Shown here: piece by piece, positions 34,262 through 43,801 of the stretch | Layout of the letters: the number at the start of each line of letters is the position of its first letter | How positions within the stretch are numbered: the stretch's first letter is position 1 | DNA from: Luidia sarsii | Taxonomy: Eukaryota > Echinodermata > Asteroidea > Paxillosida > Luidiidae | Reading direction: 5' to 3' | DNA: 64,000 nt | Assembly: GCA_949987565.1 (NCBI GenBank) | Contig: OX465102.1 | Coordinates: forward strand, 13,941,020 to 14,005,019 | Notes under the pieces: generated by a model | What the model was told of the DNA's origin: nothing | Database searches by the model: none | Seen by the model: only the letters and a program-made list of their open reading frames with translations | Made by a program: the position numbers and the translations under genes

Positions 34262-35123
34262 GATTCTCTATCTCCCACTCCCTCTCACCTCTTTCTCTCT
34301 CACCTCCCCCTCTCTCTCTCTTGCTCTCTCTCCCTGCCTCCTCTCTCTCTCTCTCACAACTTTCTCTCTCCTTCCCTCTCTCTCCCTGCCTCCTCCCTCT
34401 CTCTCACAACTCTTTCCCTCTCTCTCCCTGCCTCCCTCCCTCTCTCTCACAACTCTTTCTCTCTCTCCCTCCCTCTCCTTGCCTCCCTCTCTCTCTCACA
34501 ACTCTTTCTCTCTCTCCCTCCCTCTCCCTGCCTTCCTCCCTCTCTCTCACAACTCTTTCTCTCTCTCCTTCCCTCTCTCTGCCTGCCTTCCTCCCTCTCT
34601 CTCACAACTCTTTCTCTCTCTCCCTCCCTCTCCCTGCCTCCCTCCCTCTCACAACTCTTTCTCTCTCTCTCTCTCTCCCTCTCCCTGCCTCCCTCCCTCT
34701 CTCTCACAACTCTTTCTCTCTCTCACTCTCTCCTTCCCTCTCTCTGCCTGCCTCACTCCCTCTCTCTCACAACTCTTTCTCTCTCTCACAACTCTTTCTC
34801 TCTCTCCCTGCCTCCCTCCCTCACATCTCTTTCTCTCTCTCTCCCTCCCTCTCCCTGCCTCCCTCCCTCTCTCTCACAACTCTTTCTCTCTCTCACTCTC
34901 TCCTTCCCTCCCTCTCCCTGCCTCCCTCCCTCTCTCTCACAACTCTTTCTCTCTCTCCCTGACTCTCTCCTTCCCTCCCTCTCACTGCCTCCCTCCATCT
35001 CTAATTTTTCTTCTCTTTCTCTCCCCCTCTCTCTCTCCCTCCCTCCCTCTCCCTCCCTCTCCCCCTCTCCCTCTCCCTCTCCCTCTCCCTCTCGCTCTCT
35101 CTCTCTCTCTCCCTCTCCCTCTC
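34262..35123. repeat. CT-rich minisatellite with CTCACAACTCTTTCTCTC units
   Basis: About 860 bases of CTCTCTCCCTCCCTCTC, with CACAACTCTTTCTCTCTC recurring about every 60-65 bases. The PAN3 transcript reads it as GA-rich, and it begins 10 bases after the donor of the 35134-35273 exon. Open frames in it are Ser/Leu/Pro or Arg/Glu strings. Confidence 0.95.
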
Positions 35124-35133
35124 TGATACTCAC

Positions 35134-35273
35134 ATGATGAGGTTCTTCAGGTCGCTGGAGAAGTTGTGGGCCACCAGCTCCAGGGAGCTCTGGATGTGTT
35201 GTCGCTGGATGCTCTGCACCGAGTTGCAGGCCAACACCAGGACCACCTTGCCAAGGGACACTAGATCCTCTTG
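35134..35273 (-). CDS. PAN3: PAN3 exon: pseudokinase C-lobe
   Basis: This 140-bp exon lies between GTGCTTTCAG and GTGAGT. It encodes QEDLVSLGKVVLVLACNSVQ, then SIQRQHIQSSLELVAHNF and SSDLKNLI. It matches the C-lobe of PAN3. It enters in phase 0, whereas the preceding exon found (36448-36564) ends in phase 1, so one or more exons between them are missing from this sequence. Confidence 0.95.
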
Positions 35274-35384
35274 CTGAAAGCACCAAGGTCAGACGAGGTC
35301 AGGTTTGAGGTCATGATGGGGGTCACGATCAGGTGAGGAAAGGCATGCAAGAGAGACGTGCTTAAAAGTCCAACTAATGAAAAA

Positions 35385-35570
35385 TAACATTGATATGAGT
35401 GTACTGGGCAGAGAATCCCTTGGTCACTGTGGTAATGCTGTCCGGCTTAGCTGTGAGAAAATGTGATGAAGCGTCTTCGGACTATTTAACCACATGGTCT
35501 CAACATCCAGGAGGGTAATGACTAACACCATGCAGCTGATGATCCTTCTTTTGTGTTCACTCCTCTACAA
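35385..35570 (-). repeat. Dispersed repeat, copy 2, cut by the gap
   Basis: Inverted relative of 5490-5672, including GACTATTTAACCACATGGTC and GGTAATGACTAACACCATGC. It runs directly into the gap, so the assembly probably broke in this repeat. Confidence 0.75.
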
Positions 35571-35770
35571 NNNNNNNNNNNNNNNNNNNNNNNNNNNNNN
35601 NNNNNNNNNNNNNNNNNNNNNNNNNNNNNNNNNNNNNNNNNNNNNNNNNNNNNNNNNNNNNNNNNNNNNNNNNNNNNNNNNNNNNNNNNNNNNNNNNNNN
35701 NNNNNNNNNNNNNNNNNNNNNNNNNNNNNNNNNNNNNNNNNNNNNNNNNNNNNNNNNNNNNNNNNNNNNN
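35571..35770. other. Assembly gap of 200 N
   Basis: Exactly 200 undetermined bases, a round number that usually marks a gap of unknown or nominal size. It lies in the PAN3 intron where about 120-130 residues of the pseudokinase domain are absent. Confidence 0.99.
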
Positions 35771-35867
35771 CCCCCCACGACTCAGAGTGCACAGCTCCAC
35801 AATGCTGAGGTCTGAGCAGGTCTAGGACCGTTAGGGAAGGCTACAGTAGCTCCTCCGCCACCACCGT

Positions 35868-36025
35868 TTGGGATGGATTTCACAAAGCCTTGCGATGCAT
35901 CGTAGCTCAACGTTCGGTGGATAACCCGTCGTAACTTTTCATGGGTCGTACGTTTTTTTGTGTGCATCTCCCATCGCCTTGCGACTGACCGTAAGTTTAC
36001 AACGAGTTTGGTGAAATCGACCACA
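35868..36025. repeat. Dispersed repeat GCCTTGCGATGCATC, copy 2
   Basis: GGATTTCACAAAGCCTTGCG, ATGCATCGTAGCTC and ACGAGTTTGGTGAAATC bound a diverged copy of 32470-32592. The ends GATTTCAC and GTGAAATC are inverted repeats. A TCCTGATAGGATCAAAGAGTCAGG hairpin-family fragment and a tRNA-like half-module (36205-36285) follow. Confidence 0.5.
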
Positions 36026-36447
36026 GGCTGTAATTGCGGAAGAAAATTTCTCCCGTAAAAGAATTACCACCGAGTCCAAGAAATCAAGGAAAACTGACTG
36101 GGAACTTCTAAACAATTTGGACAAATGTCAACTGGACTCTTGTCGTTCAGAAGGGTCCTGATAGGATCAAAGAGTCAGGCCCTCCTAATTTTTGAATTTT
36201 AAAAAGAGAAACGTGGCAAAGAAAACTTGGACTGGAGCGGGACTTGAACCCAAGACCTCTGATTGTGCTTATCATCACTCTCTCAACGTCTAAGAAAAAG
36301 AGAGTAAGATTAACAAAATAATACATTTACATACATTTCTCAGGAAAACTAAATTTACTAAATTTTACCCTCGATTAATAGAAATATACAATTTTAGGAG
36401 ATTTTTTGGGGGACCGCTAAGTCCATGGATCTGCTGGAAGGACTTAC

Positions 36448-36564
36448 AATGTTCTCCAAAGGCTTTCGTGCTGAAGACCTCACGCAGGGTGACAATGTTG
36501 GAATGCTGCAGCTTCTTCCACTTGTCCACCAGGACCATCCACTGGGTGTTGCTCATCCTGAAAC
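36448..36564 (-). CDS. PAN3: PAN3 exon: pseudokinase N-lobe
   Basis: This 117-bp exon lies between CAACCTGCAG and GTAAGT. It encodes FRMSNTQWMVLVDKWKKLQH, then SNIVTLREVFSTKAFGEH. It follows RRIHG of the previous exon with a Gly codon split across the intron and ends in phase 1. The next residues expected from the family (SLVFVYDFH-like) were not found. Confidence 0.96.
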
Positions 36565-36734
36565 CTGCAGGTTGCCCGAAAGACCAGTATTCAGCGATGA
36601 CAAAGTGATGGAGAGATTCGCTCGATGTTCATTGGGGGGGGGGGGAGGGGGGAGATTGGTTGGTTTGCTTCTTCTTGTGTGCAAATATATTGCAATCTAC
36701 GTATAAGCAGGGTCCCACACTAGCATCACTAGCA

Positions 36735-36815
36735 AGTAAGTTACCGGCTCTTTTCAGAGCCATACTTCTTGAAAGAGAAGACATACACATGGTGTCACCG
36801 CAAACCTTCCACCAA
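36735..36815 (+). mobile_element. Hairpin MITE with histone-type stem-loop, copy 3 (fragment)
   Basis: GGCTCTTTTCAGAGCC at 36746-36761 is preceded by TTACC and followed by ATACTTCTTGAAAGAGAAG (36762-36780), then GGTGTCACCGCAAACCTTCC, the right terminus. The left half is missing. PAN3 intron, antisense to the gene. Confidence 0.7.
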
Positions 36816-37339
36816 GCAAGTAAATTAGCACTTTTCATATTTCTACTTGCCCGAATAAGAAAACTACTTACCCGAAAATGAAAATAAAAGAAAACATTAA
36901 AAAAAAAATTTACTTTCTCAATAATCTTAATCACTTGAGTTTGTTAAAATGAACATCAAAATGTTCGTATAAGCCATCATCATCATCATCATCAAGGTTC
37001 TCCCCAGGAACTTGGAGAAAGTAAGGGGCTTTCACTGTGCTTCGCGCAAAAGTGCGAAGCCCTAAACGCCGTGCGGTCCGGGGCCCGCTTAAGGGCCTCG
37101 TCAAATGTCGGACCTATGACGCTCTCTGGTGAATTTTAGAGCATTTCCTGGGCTTTCTTAAGAGAAAAATAATGAGATGTTACGGGGAATTTTTTTGATA
37201 TCGCCTTGACCGGTTGATTGCCGAGCCATTTGTGGCATAAATGCGAGTGAGTGCTTACGCAACCGAGAGATTATTGGCAGGAGTGCAGGCGCCCTTCAGT
37301 TTTTACGGTTTTAACAGATAAACATAGCAGTTTTACATT

Positions 37340-37460
37340 AAAAAAAAGAAAGAAAAAAAAGAAAAAAAAAAAAAAAGAAAAAAAAAAAAAAAGCTTTTCC
37401 GCTTTGGAAAAGCGGCAGAAAAGCTAATTTAGAATTTGTATTTTTTTTTTTTTTTTCGGA
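37340..37460. repeat. A-rich then T-rich stretch
   Basis: About 60 bases of A with scattered G, then the GCTTTTCCGCTTTGG block, then 16 T. On the minus strand this precedes the PAN3 exon boundary at 37545 by about 100 bases. Low-complexity only. Confidence 0.7.
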
Positions 37461-37544
37461 AGTCTTACATCCCTGTTCAGTGCAGACAAAGGTACATGTA
37501 CACATGCGAATAGGGCTTGGCCCGATGCCCCAGGAGAGACTTAC

Positions 37545-37703
37545 CATGTATCCTCCTGAGGCAGTACAGCTTGTTGTCCTTCTTGTTGGTGGCCTTGTAG
37601 CAGGTGGTGGTGTAGCCAAAAGTACTGGATTTCTCCATGGGGCTCTTGGGGGGTGGCTCCAAGGGGAACAGGGTGTGGTACTTGTCAACTTCGTGTGGAA
37701 TGT
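37545..37703 (-). CDS. PAN3: PAN3 exon: start of pseudokinase domain
   Basis: This 159-bp exon lies between CCCACCTGCAG and GTAAGT. It encodes (D)IPHEVDKYHTLFPLEPP, then PKSPMEKSSTFGYTTTCYKA and TNKKDNKLYCLRRIH. The TFGYxTxCYKA and YCLRRIHG blocks are the ATP-binding N-lobe of PAN3, in which the canonical kinase VAIK lysine region is replaced by CLRR as in the family. Confidence 0.96.
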
Positions 37704-38038
37704 CTGCAGGTGGGAGCGAGGAGGAGGAGGTGGGGGGGGATGAGAAGGGGGAAGCGAAATCCGGACTAGAGAGACATCTGACTTCAAATTGAAATCTGCC
37801 ACGAGTGGAACACTCCTGGATGAACGATTGAGTAGTTCTCCAAAAATGATTCTTCTACAAAAAAATATCTTGATTCTTGAGGGTAACTGAGAGACAAAAC
37901 ACTTAGCTTGAGGAAAATAAGCAACCAAAAAGTAAACCCACAAAAAGGTAGAAGGGTATAACAAGATTTTGTTTTTGTTTTTTTCAAGGTGGAATGGGGG
38001 CAAAGAGTTGATGGGGGATAGCGGGGCACCCAACCTAC

Positions 38039-38204
38039 CTGGGTTCTCGGCAGGGTCCACCTGGGCCATGGACATGGCCCGCTTGTGGTAGATTTCCATC
38101 TTGAGCTCCTCGCCGACAAAGAAGGAAGGGGCGTTGGGCTTGGGCTTCATGTAGGCCACGTGGGCCGGCGTGGACTGGTAGACGTGGAAGTTGGGGAACA
38201 CCTG
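38039..38204 (-). CDS. PAN3: PAN3 exon: linker before pseudokinase
   Basis: The exon encodes QVFPNFHVYQSTPAHVAYMK, then PKPNAPSFFVGEELKMEIYH and KRAMSMAQVDPAENP. FPNFHVY..AHVAYM.PK.NAPSFF is diagnostic for PAN3. The acceptor is a doubled CAGCAG, so the start may be 38204 or 38201. It ends before GTAGGT in phase 1. Confidence 0.95.
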
Positions 38205-38244
38205 CTGGACCGGGGAGACGAGGAGGAAGACGAAATTTGTTAAA

Positions 38245-38545
38245 ATGCGGAAAGGTTGCGGTGACACCACAAAGTCATTTTTTTGTTTTGAGGAGCGCCC
38301 CTCTGAGAAGAACCGGTTAAACGATGACAGGAGACACTGGCAATGGGCAGGGTACACACTGCCCTTAACGTTGAGCTATGGGTTTGAAAAAGAGCCGGTC
38401 ACTCAACACTTTGGGCAGTGTGTATTCTTCCAGTCGTCAGAAGCTTCCGGCTCTTTTCAGAGCCACACTCCTTCTCGAAAAGTGCTACGTGGTGTCACCG
38501 CAAACCTTCCACTGAGTATTTCCACCATGCAGACCTTACAAGCCT
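38245..38545. mobile_element. Hairpin MITE with histone-type stem-loop, copy 4
   Basis: The left end GGTTGCGGTGACACCACAAA and the right end GTGGTGTCACCGCAAACCTT are inverted repeats, and AGTATTTCCACCATGCAGACC completes the right terminus. GGCTCTTTTCAGAGCC lies at 38449-38464 with ACACTCCTTCTCGAAAAG after it; an inverted decayed stem-loop (TTTGAAAAAGAGCC) is at 38380-38395. It sits between two PAN3 exons, 41 bases from one of them. Confidence 0.75.
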
Positions 38546-38614
38546 CATCAGGCTGAGCGACGGTGGGTAAGGGGAGGAGGAGGGAGGGGGAGAGAGGCCG
38601 GAGTGAAGCCTTAC

Positions 38615-38814
38615 GGATCGTGGCACGGAGGGCTGCACCTGGTCCTCTGTGTAGAAGTAGGTGGTGCCGCCAATGTTCTCCTGGACCATGGCACCGGGGA
38701 AGTTGGCCTGGGCGGCGGCGCTCATGTCCAGGGGCGGGGGCTGCCCGCCCTTGCGGCGCATGGTGGGCGAGGTGTGGGGCGACTGGAGGGGCGAGGCGCC
38801 TGCCGAAAGCGAGC
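38615..38814 (-). CDS. PAN3: PAN3 exon: Ser/Pro-rich region and GGTTYFYTED
   Basis: This 200-bp exon lies between CCCTTCTTCAG and GTAAGG. It encodes SLSAGASPLQSPHTSPTMRR, then KGGQPPPLDMSAAAQANFPG, AMVQENIGGTTYFYTEDQ and a short end VPRS. SLSAGxSPLxSPxxSP and the GGTTYFYT block match vertebrate PAN3. The first Gly codon is split with the upstream exon (phase 1), and the end is phase 0. Confidence 0.95.
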
Positions 38815-39152
38815 CTGAAGAAGGGAACAGCAAATATTCAGGAAGAAATCCAAACACAACCCACCCACACACACACACACAAAACCAGTCAAGCTAAGAG
38901 TAGTTTCCAGAGGCAACATGGGGGTTCTAAATAACCCAGGGACTCTAAATACCGATTGCGTGGTTCTGGAAAGAAGCGAAGGAATCTATCGGAGATGGTG
39001 TGGCTCTGAGAACAGCCGAGGGACTCAAGTAGAGCGTGTGGTTCCTCAAATGTCTGAGGGCCATTCGTTGAGTTTAATTCATTGCAGCTCCTGAGAAGTG
39101 CTAAGAGACGCTTTCCACCGTTCCAAACTCCCGCACGGGAGGGAAGGCCCAC

Positions 39153-39489
39153 CTGAATTGTAGTGGTCGTTCAGGCTGCCGCTGTGGTGCGGATGGCCCA
39201 TGGGGGCGGCATTGTTGTTAGCGCCCCGCATCCCCTCCCCCATCAGCCCGTTGCCCGGCTGGGCGTGTGCCCGGGGCACAAACTCGGGGATCTTGGCGAT
39301 GAGGTCGTTGGCGGCCGGGCCGCCGCCCCCCGCTCCGCCGCCGCCGCCCGGCTTGAAGTCGGCCAGGTTGCGCACGTTGGGCAGGAACTCGGCGGCCGAG
39401 TTGGCGTTGTGGTTGCGCGGAGTGAACTCCTTGATGGTGCCCGTGTTGCGCACGCCAGGGTAGAACTGCATGGCCTGCACGTTGGAATT
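39153..39489 (-). CDS. PAN3: PAN3 exon: N-terminal region with PAM2-like motifs
   Basis: The largest exon found (337 bp) encodes NSNVQAMQFYPGVRNTGTIK, then EFTPRNHNANSAAEFLPNVR, a Gly-rich stretch, IPEFVPRAHAQP and a segment ending DHYNS. NSAAEFLP fits the PAM2 consensus (x-A-x-E-F-x-P) by which PAN3 binds poly(A)-binding protein; KEFTP and PEFVP are two further EFxP copies. It is strongly GC-rich in its middle. The acceptor GGGAAG is weak, but the phase-0 join to both neighbours is clean. Confidence 0.9.
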
Positions 39490-39689
39490 CTTCCCAGAAA
39501 GGTGGGTTGAAACAAACCCAAAAGAATTGCCAATATGAAAGCACTACAAAAAGCATTTCTTGGGGAGGAGGAGGGGGGACACAAGCCTATTTGGAGACGA
39601 ACAAGGAATGGAGCTACAATGAAAATCGTTAATTTTAACTGTCATCAACATGGGCATCAACACCATTTTTATTGTTTTGTGAGAGAGAT

Positions 39690-39890
39690 TTAAAGGTTCG
39701 CATAGTGGAAGCACATTATAGAAAGTTTGCAGTCAACGTCTCGGGCAGTGTACTCTGCTCGTCACCAGAAGACTGACACACGTTCAGTTACTGGCTCTTT
39801 ATGGAGCCATACTCCTCTGAAGAGATGGCTTACATGGGGTCACTGCATACTTTCCACACTGTGCTTCCACCATCCTGACCTCTAAATCTG
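39690..39890. mobile_element. Hairpin MITE, copy 5 (decayed)
   Basis: GGTTCGCATAGTGGAAGCAC at the left and GTGCTTCCACCATCCTGACC at the right are inverted repeats. The central hairpin is degraded to GGCTCTTTATGGAGCC (39797-39812). PAN3 intron. Confidence 0.6.
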
Positions 39891-40019
39891 ATCTTTTATT
39901 AATTCAAGCAATACCAAATTGTTGCGATCAGTTCACCGACTTGCATGAACTCTAATGTATTGCCTCATGCGCATATACTGCCTCATTAAAAAAAGAGATT
40001 GTAGATTGTAGATTGCCTG

Positions 40020-40250
40020 AAGTTTCGTTCCTTGCAGGACCTTTCTCAAGGGCCTTTGGGCCTCAAGGTCTTGCTGAGATCAACACCTCAGCTCCTCAAC
40101 AATTTTTTTTGTTTTTTGTTTTTTTGTTTGGGGGAAATAGAGATTGTAGATTGTAAATTGCCTGAAGTTTCGATCCTTGCAGGACCTTTCTCAAGGGCCT
40201 CTGGGCCTCAAGGTCTTGCTGAGATCAACACCTCAGCTCCTCAACAATTT
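40020..40250. repeat. Direct repeat of hairpin-family sequence
   Basis: A segment starting GATTGTAGATTG and containing TGCAGGACCTTTCTCAAGGG, then CTTGCTGAGATCAACACCTC, occurs twice, 145 bases apart, each time followed by a T-rich tract. It is related to the TCCTGCTAGGA family. The second copy ends about 40 bases before a PAN3 exon. Confidence 0.75.
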
Positions 40251-40290
40251 TTTTTTTTTTTTGGGGGGGGGGGTGTTCAATCCAACTCAC

Positions 40291-40358
40291 CACATCGTTG
40301 GGGGGAGAGATTTTCATCCCGCCAAAGTTGGCTGTCATCCTGGACTCATTGTTGGCCC
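40291..40358 (-). CDS. PAN3: PAN3 small exon (GANNESRMTANFGG)
   Basis: A 68-bp exon lies between CCTTCCTGCAG and GTGAGT. It completes a Gly codon and encodes ANNESRMTANFGGMKISPPN, then DV. FG.MKIS corresponds to the FGALNIS segment of vertebrate PAN3. Phases agree with both neighbours. Confidence 0.85.
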
Positions 40359-40504
40359 CTGCAGGAAGGGATGGCATACACAGATAAGAATAAACGTGAC
40401 TCGCACAGCATCAGGGCAGGATCATTGGCCACCAGGCAAGGCGGAGGGGGAAGTGGGGAAGGAGAAAAACTAAAGTAGTGATTCAAATTCTTGAAACTTC
40501 AATA

Positions 40505-40855
40505 GGGCCGTTCCCACTACGGAAATAATCGCGATTCAAAAAAACGTTGTTTTTTTCGCACGGGTCAAACAATTGTGATCCGATTGTGGTTGGCAGTTGT
40601 GGTCAAATGGTGGGTGTGTCCTTGAGGGTGGCCCATGCAGGGAGACACATAAACAAGCATGACACTTCCTGTTAATCAGAGCGTGAGCGGTGCACTGTGG
40701 GATTAAATAAAAACCCCGGTGCGATTCAGTGGAGCGTTCCCAGTTCCCACACACACCGCGTCACAAATAAAACGCGATTATTTGAAAAAGTCTCACTCTT
40801 TATAGTGGAGACCGAATCGCGATTCAAATCCCACTACTAATCGCGTTTAATAGAG
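40505..40855. repeat. Element with AATCGCGATTCAAA ends
   Basis: CCCACTACGGAAATAATCGC then GATTCAAAA at the left, and GAATCGCGATTCAAATCCCA then CTACTAATCGCG at the right. These are palindromic termini around about 300 bases, related to 6690-6810. No coding capacity; the 41.0-41.6 kb interval beyond has nothing that I recognise. Confidence 0.45.
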
Positions 40856-41694
40856 CTGCTTAAGAGACAAAAGTTGCTGAAGCACAAAATGTCATGATTC
40901 ATAGGATCACTTGGCCAACCCAAATTTCGCTATTGTTTCACGCTCAGTACAGAAGAGGTGAATACAAGTCCAAAGCAAATGACATCCCATTGCAATGTGG
41001 TTTGTAATCCTGTTTACACGTGGGAGACTTTTCCTGCTAAGCAGGTTTTCTTGCTTAAGTGGCTGTATGAAATAGGTCCCTGATTCGTCAGCTGCACCAC
41101 AAGGGTGCACATCCTGACTTAATCTGTGAGGTAAATGAGGTTTCCATTTTCCCGTTACCTATGAGTCAATCCCAAGCCTCAGACACTTTGGGCATTATTT
41201 TTTCCCCCAAATCTTATGGATAAATTACCTTAAACTGAACACGAGGAACATGCATTGCCTCACAAGAAGTGAACCATTCTCTTCAAAAATGCAAGAAATT
41301 GTGAGGGCATTTATCTGAGAATACCGATAATAACAGAACGGTCACTTTGTTGTGCAACCGACTAGGTAATGGCTGGCAATTACACAAGGATCGCAGTTCA
41401 TAGCGTCTGAAAGTCTGTAGAGTGCGTGGTGCCTGTACGTATATTCGTCAGTAGGTTTTGGCTTTAAATCACGCCTCAGTCAATATCTGTTTAGGTTTAC
41501 CCTTTCCGAAAAAGACATCCACTACAGTATCAACACGACACATAAGCGGTGTATACGACTAGTATAAGTGTTTCATGCAATGTAATAAAAAGTGACACAA
41601 TGGCCCTTGACATTTGTAGCTGAACTATAATCAAATCGGGGAGGGAAGGTTTGGGCTGTGTTTTTTTCCTTCTCCTCCTCGGCTTTCTTTTCAC

Positions 41695-41794
41695 CTTGAG
41701 GAGACATGGGCCCGAACATTCTCCTCCCATCCTCGTCACCACGGTTACCGTCCTCCGAGTAGTGGGACAGCCCGGTGCCGACCGAGTGCGACCT
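41695..41794 (-). CDS. PAN3: PAN3 exon: N-terminal region
   Basis: A 100-bp exon lies between TTTTTTTGCAG and GTGAAA, entering in phase 0 and leaving in phase 1. It encodes RSHSVGTGLSHYSEDGNRGD, then EDGRRMFGPMSPQ. Sequence conservation is lower here; assignment rests on position, phases and the R.....S....SP pattern of vertebrate PAN3. Confidence 0.8.
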
Positions 41795-42369
41795 CTGCAA
41801 AAAAAAGAGAAAAGAGAGAGAGGATCGGAGGTGATGAATCTTTGACAAAATGGAGGCGGTAGGACAGGAGGCGGGAGGCGGGAGGTAGTAGAGGTCTCCA
41901 TTGTCTCCCCAGGGAAGGGAGAACACCCCCAATTTGCGACCCCGTTGTCACGGCAACAGGATAAGCAGGTAGCAGGCACATTTCGCATTCGATCAGTCAA
42001 TTCGAATGTTTAGGGCAGTGATTACATGCGCATGAATTCAGATACACACTGTACTGTACCCGGCCATATTTTCAATCACAAGATTGGCCCAGTCAGTTTT
42101 TCCTCTTCCTTTTGCTTGGAAATCTGGGTGCATTTTGCGTGACCCCTGAACTGCTGGAGCCAGGTTTAATAACAGCAACTGGTTGCTTCATAGGTATACA
42201 GCAACATGATGTTTGCATTGAGGAGAATGTAATTCAATGAGGGTTTGCCCTGCTCAACATAATGATAATAGGCCCCTAAGCACTGAGCGTACAGTGCTTC
42301 ATAAGGCATAGGGCAAAGCGATGAATATCGAACTGGTTGTTAGCATCTGAATGAAGGCGAGGGCGTGAT

Positions 42370-42560
42370 CCCTGGAGAGTTAATCGTTTAATGGTTCTGA
42401 CTGGCACCCTCACCCCGGCAAAGAATAGATTACTCATTGGGAAGGCAGTCATCTGAGGGCTAATTTGCTGAGCTTGGTAAAAAGCAATACGTTAAACCAC
42501 AGGTCTGAAGATTACATGTACACATGTAAGTCCCGCCTGTCCCGGTCTAGTCAAATTTTC
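42370..42560 (+). repeat. tRNA-like half of fold-back SINE and MITE fragment
   Basis: A fragment of the CAATGAGGGTTTGCCCTGCT fold-back (42235-42350) is followed by the tRNA-like family core (GTTCTGACTGGCACCCTCAC, CATTGGGAAGGCAGTCATCT) and a decayed right module. Confidence 0.5.
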
Positions 42561-42850
42561 CGGTCTAGTCAAAATCGCTATTCCTGAACCAGAATCTACT
42601 AGTACATATTGTACGGAACATTATAATAACGTACATGTATCATGTACAGAACAATGTTTGACGTCCAAAAAGGGATGCCAGTGTCATCTACACGTGTGAA
42701 GAGAAATTTATGGGGATTTTAGAAGGCAGGGCTTGAGCTCAGACCCAGACTTTGTCACCAGAATCTGACAGCTGAAATTACAGTTTATGGGCAGCGGATA
42801 CATGTATATATTCTTTTTCATTTACAATAACAGCATTGAATTATTACTTA

Positions 42851-43198
42851 AAGGCCCAATACAACATTGGGAAGATCGGAAGACATCGATGTCCACAGAT
42901 TTCCTTCTTATTTACATTACACAGTTTGTAGATGGTCATGATAGAATCCTCATGTTGAAATCTTACGGTCTGGGATGCTGTACTTCCCTAGAAATCTTCA
43001 CTCAAACATCGACAAATAATTTATTACTCACAAGTCATAAACTATTTCTTACACTACAGAATGGTGCAAAATCTGTGTTTTTTTTTGTTTTTTTTTAACC
43101 TTTTCCAACTCTCTCAGATCACCATTTGAGCTAAAACCTTCGCAGGATTGCTTTTTGGGGGATGTTATACCACACAAACTGTGGCAATCTTGGGCCTT
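42851..43198. mobile_element. MITE with AAGGCCCAA termini
   Basis: AAGGCCCAA at the left and TTGGGCCTT at the right are inverted repeats with TA on each side (42849-42850 and 43199-43200). The 348-bp interior contains TTTGTAGATGGTCATGATAG, related to sequence at 24265-24420. No transposase. A TA target duplication suits a Tc1/mariner- or PIF-mobilised MITE. Confidence 0.6.
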
Positions 43199-43801
43199 TA
43201 ATACTGAGTGCCTATTTCAAGACTGTTCAACCTATTGTACTACATGTATAGTAGGTCTCCTCCACAAGGCACTTGATTTGCGCCAATTTGTACTGAGGTA
43301 TGAACACTCTTTCCTCCTTGTGTGATTTTTTGTGAACAAAATTGCAAGCCAATGTTTTTCTTTCAAAGTGTGGAGATCTTTGCAGACCTTTGCAGTTTCT
43401 CAAAATAACGTTTCTCCCCCTCATGTGTTGACTTTCAGTTGGAACAGTTGAATACATTTAACATGCGCATACAGTTCTGGTGAGATTACGGTATACGCAC
43501 CGCACGATGTACGATGATCATACGCATGCAGTGAGTGCACGAAGCACGATTTCATTTGCATGCCTCCCCAAGACGAAGCATGTTGAATGCTAACCGCAAG
43601 TTTATCGTGGGTTTGCGAACACGAAGCACGTGTGTTACATGTAAGTACACATGTATGCACGATGTCAAGCAACAGATGGAGCCTGGTGCCTTGCCTATTG
43701 TTAACCTGTACACGCACACGTACATTAACACCGCGTGTAGCGAGCCGTGCGCTTAGCAAGTTAGCAGCCTCTAGCTTTGTCACTGTTCCATGCATGTACA
43801 C

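Noticed and set aside
34246..35286. Ser/Leu/Pro and Arg/Glu open frames across the CT minisatellite
   Set aside because: Low-complexity by-products; the real PAN3 exon at 35134-35273 uses a different frame.
37338..38357. 339-codon minus-strand open frame
   Set aside because: It crosses the introns on both sides of the PAN3 exon at 38039-38204. Only that exon, at its centre, matches the family.
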